Shown here piece by piece: positions 40,939-48,360 of a DNA stretch of 64,000 nucleotides. The stretch covers positions 2,728,001 through 2,792,000 of the forward strand of contig NZ_CP053928.1 of NCBI RefSeq assembly GCF_014108865.1, read 5' to 3'. The position numbers were made by a program, and so were the translations under genes. Below the pieces are notes generated by a model. The model was not told the DNA's origin, searched no databases, and saw only the letters and a program-made list of their open reading frames with translations. The stretch's first letter is position 1; each line of letters starts with the position of its first letter. The DNA is from Nocardioides sp. WS12. GTDB taxonomy: Bacteria; Actinomycetota; Actinomycetes; Propionibacteriales; Nocardioidaceae.

Positions 40939-43872
40939 ATGCTGCGTGGGGTGCTCGGGTCGTTGCTTGTCCTGGCGACGGCGCTCACGGGGTCGCTCAC
41001 GCTCGCCGTTTCGGGCGCAGAGGCCGCCACCCGCCCGACCCTGACCGCGTCGCCCACGCCGCCCATGGTCGGTGAGTCCGTGACGGCGCGCACCCAGTTC
41101 GCCACGCGGGTCGTGCGTCCCGTCCGGCTCCAGCGGCTGTCCGGGACCCGCTGGATCACGGTGACGCGTGGATCCAGCACGCGCCGCGGCGCCGTGGCCC
41201 TGGCCTACCGCGCCACTGCCACCCGCACCGTGCTGCGGGTCCTCGCACCGGCCACTCGTATCCACGGCCGGCGGTACGCGACCCGGGTCTCCGGAGTGGC
41301 CGCCGTACGCGGCACGCCGCAGACCGTCGGGGTCGTGTTCGCGCGCGACGCCGGCGCACGGGTCGATGCCCGGGTCACGGTGTCGCACGCTCGTTCGGGC
41401 CGGGTCGTCGAGGTGCTCGCGCAGCAGGCCGACGCGACATGGAAGGTCGTGGCGACCCGACGGCTCGGCACGTCACGCACCTTCCTGATCGACGACGCGG
41501 TCCCGGCGGCCTCGGTGGCCGGCAAGCGACTCCGTGTGTGGACGGCTGCCTACCGCGGCGCCGCCGCAACGGCCTCCTCGATGCTTCTTCCTCCCACGGT
41601 CGGCGTGCCCGCCGTCGACGGTGATCCGGCGCAGCTGACCGTGGGCACGACCGGGACCGTGCGATCGGTGCGCTTCTACCTCGACGGCAAGCTCCTCGGG
41701 GAGGACACCGCAGCGCCCTGGGGCCTCAGTGCCGACCCTGCGGCCGGCACCCATGACGTCGTCGCTCGCGCGATCGGTCCGGTGGAGAGCGTGATCAGCC
41801 CGGTCACCGCCTTCGAGCGGGCAACGTCCCCGCTCGGCGCGGACTCCGGGATCGCCGAGAACTTCGCGATCGACACCGTCCAGAGCGGACTGGAACTGCC
41901 GACCAGCGCCGGGAGCACTCCTGAGGGAATCGTCTTCGTCGCGGAGAAGGGTGGACGGGTCAAGGTCGTCGAACCCAACGACGACGGCTGGTCGGTGCCC
42001 CACACGGTGCTCGATCTCAGCGACGACGTGCTCGACGAGGGCGACTCCGGCCTGACCGGTCTCGCCGTCGACCCCGACTTCGCCGCCAACGGCTACGTCT
42101 ACGTCAGCTACGTCCGCGAAGGCGGAGTGGACCGGCACGCCCAGCAGGTCGTGCGGTTCACCTGGGACGGCACGGATCTGGCTGAGGCTTCCCGCCACGT
42201 CGTGCTCGGCTCGGTCACCGGTCCGGAGTGCTGGGAGGACGCGGCGATCCGCACCCCTGACTGTGTGCCGCTGATCGGGCTCTCGCACACGATCGGCGAC
42301 CTCGGCTTCGATGACGACGGCCGGTTGCTGGTGGGCATCGGCGACGGTGCGCTCTACCTGGCCGAGGGTGGCCTCCAGGGGCGCCTGGAGACCTGGCGCG
42401 CCCAGGATCCCGATGTCCTGGCCGGCAAGGTGCTGCGCATCGACCCGGTCACGGGTCGTGGCGTTCCGGACAATCCGCTGTACGACGGCGACGGCTCCAG
42501 CAACGCGTCGCGAGTGCTCGCCCTCGGACTGCGCAACCCGTTCCGCTTCACGATGCACGGCGACCAGCTGGTCATCGGGGACGTCGGCGAAGGGGACTGG
42601 GAGGAGATCAACGTCCGGCACCTCGACGAGTCGGACGCGCCCGACGAGCCGGCCAACTTCGGGTGGCCGTGCCTGGAGGGTGAGAACGACACCGACCTCG
42701 GGGACGTGACGGACCCGGACAGCCCGTGGGTCGCTTGCGGCGCGGTGCGCGGCGAGGACGGGGCCAGCGCGCCGTCGTACTCCTATCCACACAACGGGAA
42801 CGGCGGCTCCATCAGCGGCGGCGTCTTCCTCGACTCCACCGCCTACCCCGCCTCGATGCGCGGCCGCTACGTCTTCGGCGACTACGCCCAGGCCTTCATC
42901 CGCACCGCTGACGTCGACCACGACGGAGAGGCGACGGGCGTGGCCGGGCTGGCCGACGCCACGGCAGCCGAAGGGCCGGTCAAGTTCTTCACGGGGCCGG
43001 ACGGCCTGGTGTGGTCGGTGTCGATCACGACCGGGTCACTGCGCCGGATCCGGTGGACCGGTGAGGCGCTCGCCGATCGCTGCGAGGTCGGCACCTTCCG
43101 TCGTACGTTCCACGACCTCGACGGTCCGGACTCGGCGTTCGACCAGGAGTACGAGGGGGAGTACGCGTGGTTGTTCCCCTACGCCGCCGTCCAGGTTCCC
43201 TCCGCCGCCATCGCAGATCCCACGTGCGAGCCGACCGTGCACCTCCCCGAGACCGGAGGGACGCGGTTCGCGACGTCGTGGCGAGGGCGCGTCGACGTCG
43301 ACGCCGGCACGTGGCGGTTCCAGGTCGACGGCACCGAGTGGATCCGGCTGTGGGTCGACAACCAGCCCGTGCACGACTTCTATGCCAACGCGTTCTGGGG
43401 TGACAACCGGGTGCACGACGTGGCGCTGGCCAAGGGACAGCACCTGATCCAGGTCGAGCACCTCCACGGCGACCAGGACGTGGCCGCTGCTGACGTCACG
43501 TGGACCCGGGTCGGTGGGCCGCCGACGGTGGCGCTGACGGCTCCGGCCAACGGCTACGTCCCGACCGGTGGTGCCGTGCCGTGGAGCGTCGAGGTCAGTG
43601 ACCCTGACGGCGACGACCCCGCAGCACTCGCGTCCACCGTCGTGCTGGCAGTGGACTCGCTGCACTACACGGGCACGTCCTTCCACGCCCACCCCTCGAG
43701 CCGGATCACGGGCCAGACCTCCGGGACTGTCCAGATCGACGACGTGCACGCGCCCGGTTCGGTCGTCATCCGACTGAAAGCGACCGTCACGGACGCGAGT
43801 GGTGCGCGGACGACGAGTGCGCCCGTCTACATCTGCCTGCCCGGTACGACGGCCGGTCCGTGCGCGGGGTGA
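40939..43872 (+). CDS. Secreted sorbosone-dehydrogenase-like protein with PA14 domain
   Basis: 977 residues with a Sec signal peptide (hydrophobic LLVLATALTGSLTLAVSG, cleavage likely after AEA near residue 29). After two beta-sandwich regions (30-310), residues 305-690 are a glucose/sorbosone dehydrogenase beta-propeller (PEGIVFVAEKGGRVKVVEPN, GLAVDPDFAANGYVYVSYV, LGLRNPFRFTMHGDQLVIGD, NFGWPCLEG). A PA14-like sandwich follows (RFATSWRGRVDVDAGTWRFQ, DGTEWIRLWVDNQPV), then an Ig-like end. PQQ-dependent sugar oxidation is the family activity. CAGACT six bases before the ATG may be the -10. Confidence 0.85.
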   Translation: MLRGVLGSLLVLATALTGSLTLAVSGAEAATRPTLTASPTPPMVGESVTARTQFATRVVRPVRLQRLSGTRWITVTRGSSTRRGAVALAYRATATRTVLRVLAPATRIHGRRYATRVSGVAAVRGTPQTVGVVFARDAGARVDARVTVSHARSGRVVEVLAQQADATWKVVATRRLGTSRTFLIDDAVPAASVAGKRLRVWTAAYRGAAATASSMLLPPTVGVPAVDGDPAQLTVGTTGTVRSVRFYLDGKLLGEDTAAPWGLSADPAAGTHDVVARAIGPVESVISPVTAFERATSPLGADSGIAENFAIDTVQSGLELPTSAGSTPEGIVFVAEKGGRVKVVEPNDDGWSVPHTVLDLSDDVLDEGDSGLTGLAVDPDFAANGYVYVSYVREGGVDRHAQQVVRFTWDGTDLAEASRHVVLGSVTGPECWEDAAIRTPDCVPLIGLSHTIGDLGFDDDGRLLVGIGDGALYLAEGGLQGRLETWRAQDPDVLAGKVLRIDPVTGRGVPDNPLYDGDGSSNASRVLALGLRNPFRFTMHGDQLVIGDVGEGDWEEINVRHLDESDAPDEPANFGWPCLEGENDTDLGDVTDPDSPWVACGAVRGEDGASAPSYSYPHNGNGGSISGGVFLDSTAYPASMRGRYVFGDYAQAFIRTADVDHDGEATGVAGLADATAAEGPVKFFTGPDGLVWSVSITTGSLRRIRWTGEALADRCEVGTFRRTFHDLDGPDSAFDQEYEGEYAWLFPYAAVQVPSAAIADPTCEPTVHLPETGGTRFATSWRGRVDVDAGTWRFQVDGTEWIRLWVDNQPVHDFYANAFWGDNRVHDVALAKGQHLIQVEHLHGDQDVAAADVTWTRVGGPPTVALTAPANGYVPTGGAVPWSVEVSDPDGDDPAALASTVVLAVDSLHYTGTSFHAHPSSRITGQTSGTVQIDDVHAPGSVVIRLKATVTDASGARTTSAPVYICLPGTTAGPCAG

Positions 43873-43876
43873 CGGC

Positions 43877-45247
43877 GTGAGTCGTCGCAGGTCCTTCCTC
43901 GGTGCGTCGTGCGGACTGCTGGCCCTGGCGAGTGGCCTGTCCCTGCCAGCCACCGCCCACGGCGCCGACGATGAACCGCCTGCGCCCAGTGACGTCGTTC
44001 GGGTGCTGCTCGTCGGTGACTCGGTCACCCAGGGCTCGTCGGGCGACTGGACCTGGCGGTACCGCTTGTGGCGCCACTTCCAGGACGCCGGTGTCGCCGT
44101 CGACTTCGTCGGCCCCCGTGATGACCTGTGGAACCTGCGTCCGAGCGGTCCCGGCGCGACGTCGTACGTCGATCCGGGCTTCGACCGCGACCACGCCGCT
44201 CGATGGGGGATGTGGAGCGGGTTCCCGGACACGCCGATCGCGACCCTCGTCGCCGATCACCACCCCGACGTCGTGGTGAGCATGCTGGGCGTCAACGACC
44301 TCCTGTACGGCCGCGCGCCCGAAGCGGTGGCCGCGGACACCACCGCCATCGTCGAGGCGGCCCGCGCGGTCGACCCGGATCTCGCGTTCGTCTTCGCTGA
44401 GGCGACCCAGCACTGGTTCACCGGCGTGGACACGCTCAATGACGCACTGCCGGCGGTCGTCGCCGGCCTCACGAGCCCTGCGTCGCCCGTCGCGGTCGCC
44501 ACCACGTCGAGCGGGTACGACGAACTGCAGGACACCTGGGACCACGCGCACGCCAACGCCCGCGGCGAGGTCAAGATCGCTGCTGCCGTCGCGGACGCCT
44601 TGCACGAGCTCGGGATCGGACCTCCTGCTGCGCGGCCGTTGGTGATGCCTCCGGTCGGTCCGAGGTCCGGTGCCACGTTGACGTCGTCGGCCGGCAACGG
44701 AGCGGGGACGTTGACCTGGCAGGGAGCCGCGGGTGCCACCACCCAGTTGCTGTGGGGCCGTGACAGCACGCTGGGCCAGCCGTGGGGCGTCCTCGCCGAA
44801 GGCCTGCCTCCCGACGGATCGCTGGGCATCACCTCGCTGGTGAACGGCCATCGGTACCAGTACCGGTTGCAGCCGGTGAAGGGCGACGACGCGCCCGAGG
44901 GTGCGGTCTTCTCGCCCGTGGTCGACGTCGTGCCCGTCGCCCCACCACCTCTGCCGTCCCCACCGCCTGCACCCGTCGCCCTGACCGCGCCGACCGACGT
45001 GCGCTCGGTCGCCGGCCGGCGCTGTGCACGACTGGCCTGGCGGCCGGTGAGGGGCGCGACGTCGTACTGGATCCAGCGCCGGGTCGACGGTCGCTGGACC
45101 CGGGGGGTGCGGACGGCGGGGACGCGGGTGACCCTGCGGCAGTTGCCGCTCCGGTACTCGTGGCGCTTCCGGATCCGCGCCGTCCGTGGATCGGCGGTCG
45201 GCCCCCAGGCCACCATCACGGTCAGGCGTCGCTCGGGTCGCTGCTGA
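43877..45247 (+). CDS. Secreted GDSL/SGNH hydrolase with fibronectin-like domains
   Basis: 456 residues from the GTG at 43877. A Tat-like start (SRRRSFLGAS) and a hydrophobic segment end at AHGAD. The SGNH blocks are VLLVGDSVTQGSSGDW (I, Ser), SMLGVNDLLYG (III, GxND) and a final DHAHAN region (V, Asp-x-x-His). Two beta-sandwich/Fn3-like domains (residues 275-450) with a proline-rich linker (PPPLPSPPPAP) follow. An extracellular esterase acting on a polymer surface is likely. Only four bases from the gene before it, so an operon. Confidence 0.85.
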   Translation: MSRRRSFLGASCGLLALASGLSLPATAHGADDEPPAPSDVVRVLLVGDSVTQGSSGDWTWRYRLWRHFQDAGVAVDFVGPRDDLWNLRPSGPGATSYVDPGFDRDHAARWGMWSGFPDTPIATLVADHHPDVVVSMLGVNDLLYGRAPEAVAADTTAIVEAARAVDPDLAFVFAEATQHWFTGVDTLNDALPAVVAGLTSPASPVAVATTSSGYDELQDTWDHAHANARGEVKIAAAVADALHELGIGPPAARPLVMPPVGPRSGATLTSSAGNGAGTLTWQGAAGATTQLLWGRDSTLGQPWGVLAEGLPPDGSLGITSLVNGHRYQYRLQPVKGDDAPEGAVFSPVVDVVPVAPPPLPSPPPAPVALTAPTDVRSVAGRRCARLAWRPVRGATSYWIQRRVDGRWTRGVRTAGTRVTLRQLPLRYSWRFRIRAVRGSAVGPQATITVRRRSGRC

Positions 45248-46538
45248 CGGCGGGATGGCCCGCGACGAGTTCGTTGCGGCGGACCTTGCCCGTCAACGTG
45301 CGGGGGAGCGCGTCGAGGAGGACGTAGTCCTTGGGGCGTTTCGGCGGCGCCAGGTGCTCGCGCGCGAAACGGTCCAGGGCGTCGGCATCGGCTGTCCCGA
45401 CGACGGCCGCGCACACACGCTGCCCCCAGCGGGAGTCGTCGACGCCGTAGACCGCGATGTCGGCGACGCCCGGGCAGGTGCCGAGCACCTGCTCGACCTC
45501 GGTCGGGTAGACGTTCACGCCGCCACTGATGACGAGGTCCTCGCGGCGGCCGTCGAGGAAGAGGTAGCCGTCGTCGTCGATCCGACCGACGTCGCCGACG
45601 GTGAAGGCGGGTCCCTCCGCAGTGGTGCGCCAGGTGGCGGCGGTCTTGGCGGGCTCGTTGAAGTAGGTGAACCGGGCGAAGTCGGGCACGGTGCACCAGA
45701 TGGTGCCGTCGGCGTCGAGGCTCAGTGACCTGCCGGGTCGCGCCCGCCCGACGGTCCCGGGCCGCTCGACCCACTCCTCGCTGCGGCAGGCCGTGAACTG
45801 GCCCTCGGTCGATCCGTAGAACTCCCAGGTCGACCCCTCGGGGAAGGCTTCGATCAGGCGGCGCTTGAGATCCGTGGGGCACGGGGCGCCGGCGTGGGCG
45901 ACGAGCCGGAAGCACGACAGGTCAGGGGCGCCGTGGGTGTCCCAGTGCTCGAAGAGCCGCTGCAGGTGGGTCGGTACGCAGAACATCGTGGTCGGTCGCT
46001 CCCGCGCGATCGTCTCGGTGATCCTGGCCGGATCGAATCCACTCCGTTGGTCGAGCTCGTCGAGACCCACGATCCGGCCGCCGGCCAGCAGCGTTCCCAT
46101 CGCGAAGCGCAGCGGCGCCGAGTGGTACAGCGGGCTGAGCACGAGGTTGACGTCGTCGGCCGAGAATCCCCACAGGTCGCGCTCGTCGGCGAGCAGCGCC
46201 CGTGCGTCCGGCTCACTCAGGACCCCCGAGAACACGCCCTTCGGGACACCGGTCGTGCCACTCGTGCAGTGCATCGGCCGCCCCAGCGGCAACCCGGCCT
46301 CCGGCAGTACGTCGACGAGGTCGGCCAGGTCCGCAGCCGACCGCACGATTCGGGTCGGTGCCAGGCCCGCCAGGATCCGCTCCTGTTCGCTGTCCGTCAG
46401 CCGCGGGTCCAGCGGGATGGGAAAGACACCGGCGGTGAGCAACCGCAGCACCGCGTCGACGTACTCGTGCGAACCGGGCACCAGCAGCGCCACCCGGTCG
46501 CCTGCGCTCAGTGGCCGTTGCTCCACGAGTGCCTCCAC
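45222..46538 (-). CDS. AMP-dependent CoA ligase, short form
   Basis: 438 residues of the ANL superfamily, shorter than a typical 500-550. TSGTTGVPKGVF, YGSTEGQFTA, FTVGDVGRIDDDGYLFLDGR, DLVISGGVNVYPTEVE and the TGKVRRNEL lysine are all there; the missing part is the first ~60-80 residues of the N-terminal lobe. The GTG at 46538 is supported by TACTGT six bases upstream. The longer frame (to 46958) runs inside coaE and is noncoding. The 3' end overlaps that of the GDSL gene by 26 bases, tail to tail. Confidence 0.8.
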   Translation of the reverse strand: MEALVEQRPLSAGDRVALLVPGSHEYVDAVLRLLTAGVFPIPLDPRLTDSEQERILAGLAPTRIVRSAADLADLVDVLPEAGLPLGRPMHCTSGTTGVPKGVFSGVLSEPDARALLADERDLWGFSADDVNLVLSPLYHSAPLRFAMGTLLAGGRIVGLDELDQRSGFDPARITETIARERPTTMFCVPTHLQRLFEHWDTHGAPDLSCFRLVAHAGAPCPTDLKRRLIEAFPEGSTWEFYGSTEGQFTACRSEEWVERPGTVGRARPGRSLSLDADGTIWCTVPDFARFTYFNEPAKTAATWRTTAEGPAFTVGDVGRIDDDGYLFLDGRREDLVISGGVNVYPTEVEQVLGTCPGVADIAVYGVDDSRWGQRVCAAVVGTADADALDRFAREHLAPPKRPKDYVLLDALPRTLTGKVRRNELVAGHPAVSSDPSDA

Positions 46539-46544
46539 GGGGCC

Positions 46545-46554
46545 ACAGTAGGGT
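46545..46554. promoter_or_regulatory. Overlapping divergent -10 boxes of the ligase and coaE genes
   Basis: The 10 bases ACAGTAGGGT hold TACTGT for the minus gene (46545-46550) and TAGGGT for the plus gene (46549-46554); they share the TA at 46549-46550. Each is six bases from its start codon. Confidence 0.6.
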
Positions 46555-46560
46555 CTCCCC

Positions 46561-47157
46561 GTGCGCGTTGGACTGACCGGGGGGATCGCCTCGGGGAAGA
46601 GCACTGTCTCGACGATCCTGCGCGAGCTCGGTGCGGTGATCATCGACGCCGACCAGCTCGCGCGCGAGGTGGTGGCCCGGGGGACACCCGGGCTCGCCGC
46701 CGTCGTCGAGGCCTTCGGCCCGGAACTCCTCACCGAGGACGGTGACCTCGATCGCCCCAAGATGGGCGCCCTGGTCTTCGGTGACGAGGAGCAGCGGCGG
46801 CGCCTCGAGGCGATCGTGCATCCGCTGGTCTTCCAGCGGTACGCCGAACTGGAGGCGTCCGCGCCCGCTGACGGCATCGTGGTGCACGACATCCCGCTCC
46901 TCGTCGAGTCGGGTCGTGCCACGGAGTTCGACGCGGTGATCGTCGTCGACGCACCCACCGAGGTCCAGATCGAGCGGATGGTGCGCGACCGGGGCTGGAC
47001 CGAGCAGGACGCGCTCGCGCGGATCGCCGCTCAGGCGACCCGCGAGGAACGGCGCGCCGTCGCGACGTACTTGATCGACAACACCGGAACGCACGAAGAC
47101 CTCCGTATGCGGGTCACGGAGGTCTTCGCGGAGCTTCAGGCCAAGGTCGTCGAGTAG
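46561..47157 (+). CDS. coaE: Dephospho-CoA kinase
   Basis: 198 residues. Last step of coenzyme A synthesis: ATP phosphorylates the 3'-hydroxyl of dephospho-CoA in the cytoplasm. P-loop GGIASGKST at residues 7-15, IDADQLAREV (the DxD-type motif) and VVHDIPLLVES are typical. GTG start six bases after TAGGGT. The coupling of coaE with a group 2 sigma factor is only by position, convergent. Confidence 0.95.
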   Translation: MRVGLTGGIASGKSTVSTILRELGAVIIDADQLAREVVARGTPGLAAVVEAFGPELLTEDGDLDRPKMGALVFGDEEQRRRLEAIVHPLVFQRYAELEASAPADGIVVHDIPLLVESGRATEFDAVIVVDAPTEVQIERMVRDRGWTEQDALARIAAQATREERRAVATYLIDNTGTHEDLRMRVTEVFAELQAKVVE

Positions 47158-47178
47158 CAGCGACGCACGACCGCGCCG

Positions 47179-47214
47179 GTGGTTGAGGTGCGAGCGCCAG
47201 CGAGCCTCGAAACC
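47179..47214. repeat. REP-like hairpin between coaE and the sigma gene
   Basis: GGTTGAGG...CCTCGAAACC, an imperfect palindrome of about 36 bases between convergent genes, with the tips AGCGCCAGCG. The motif GTTGAGG...CTCGAAACC looks like a repeated intergenic element of Nocardioides-type genomes; no other copy was noticed here. May work as a bidirectional terminator. Confidence 0.45.
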
Positions 47215-48173
47215 TAGGCAGCCAGGTCCGGGTCGCCGAGGCGACGCAACTTCTGCAGCGCCTCCCGCTCGAGCTGGCGCACCCGCTCGGCGGAGATGCC
47301 GTGCTTCACGCCGATGTCGGCCAGCTTGTGCTGGCGACCGTCCACGAGACCGTAGCGCGAGCGGATGATGTCGGCCGCACGCTCGTCGAGCTGGTCGACC
47401 AGGGTGTTGAGCCGGTCGCGGGCCTCGGTGTCGAGCACCGTCAGGTCGGGGCCGGGGGTGGTCTCCTGGGCCATCAGGTCGCCCAGCGAGGTGTCGCCGT
47501 CCTCGTCGATCGGGGTGTCGAGGCTGACGTGCTCACGGCCCCAGGCCATCAGGTCCAGGACCCGGTCGACCGGCAGGCCGAGCTCGGCAGCGATCTCGGT
47601 GGGGTCGGGATCGCGGCCGAGCTGGCGCTCGAGCGTGCGGCGGGCGCCGCCGACCTGGTTGAGCTCCTCGACCACGTGCACGGGCAGCCGCACCACGCGG
47701 GCCTGCTGCGCGATGCCGCGCGTGATGGCCTGGCGCACCCACCAGGTGGCGTAGGTGGAGAACTTGTAGCCCTTGGCGTAGTCGAACTTCTCGACCGCGC
47801 GGATCAGGCCGGTGTTGCCCTCCTGGATCAGGTCGAGCATCGGCATCTGCGCGCGGCCGTACTTGCGCGCGATGGAGACGACGAGACGGAGGTTGGCGTT
47901 GATGAACTCCGTGACGGCCTTCTGGCCCTCTTCGGCGATCCATTCCAGCTCGGCCTGGTTCGCGAGCTTCGGGGCGCCGCCCTTGCGGCGGCCCACCCGA
48001 CCCTCGGCGAGCAGGCTCTCGGCGTACAGGCCAGCTTCGATGGCCTTGGCGAGCTCGACCTCACGGGCGGCGTCGAGCAGGGGAGTACGGGCGATCTCGT
48101 CGAGGTACAGCCCGACGCTGTCGCGTCCCTCGATCTCACGTCCGGTGTTGCGCCTCGCGGTTGCGGTGGCCAT
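47214..48173 (-). CDS. Group 2 RNA polymerase sigma factor (HrdD/SigB type)
   Basis: 319 residues, lacking region 1.1. Region 2 is NANLRLVVSIARKYGRAQMP, then LDLIQEGNTGLIRAVEKFDY and FSTYATWWVRQAITRGIA; region 3 has QQARVVRLPVHVVEELNQV; region 4.2 has the helix-turn-helix KLADIGVKHGISAERVRQLE. This is the principal-sigma-like group that is dispensable in growth and active in stress. ATG at 48173 follows GAAGGAGAACC. A GGAAT-N18-GTT promoter at 48224-48249 suggests control by a SigR/SigH-type ECF sigma factor. Confidence 0.9.
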   Translation of the reverse strand: MATATARRNTGREIEGRDSVGLYLDEIARTPLLDAAREVELAKAIEAGLYAESLLAEGRVGRRKGGAPKLANQAELEWIAEEGQKAVTEFINANLRLVVSIARKYGRAQMPMLDLIQEGNTGLIRAVEKFDYAKGYKFSTYATWWVRQAITRGIAQQARVVRLPVHVVEELNQVGGARRTLERQLGRDPDPTEIAAELGLPVDRVLDLMAWGREHVSLDTPIDEDGDTSLGDLMAQETTPGPDLTVLDTEARDRLNTLVDQLDERAADIIRSRYGLVDGRQHKLADIGVKHGISAERVRQLEREALQKLRRLGDPDLAA

Positions 48174-48223
48174 CGCGGTTCTCCTTCGCTGAGCGAACCG
48201 GGTGAGGTCCGCACGTTGGTCCC

Positions 48224-48249
48224 AACACGTCCCGTGTGTCCGTGATTCC
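48224..48249 (-). promoter_or_regulatory. SigR/SigH-type promoter of the sigma gene
   Basis: On the minus strand GGAAT (48249-48245), 18 bases, then GTT (48226-48224). This is an exact match to the GGAAT-N18-GTT consensus of thiol-stress ECF sigma factors in Streptomyces. The predicted leader to the ATG is about 45 bases. Confidence 0.6.
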
Positions 48250-48360
48250 CCAAATGGGGTGTCACCGACGGTGTTGTTACCCGGAATGACGTGCGGGACC
48301 CGCAAGAAGTTGCGAAGGATCCGAAATCTCAGGGACTTCTCAGTCTGAGGACCCAAGCCC

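Noticed and set aside
47179..47214. A possible CRISPR-type repeat
   Set aside because: Only one copy of the palindrome is seen; no spacers or cas genes lie near. No CRISPR array was found in the window.
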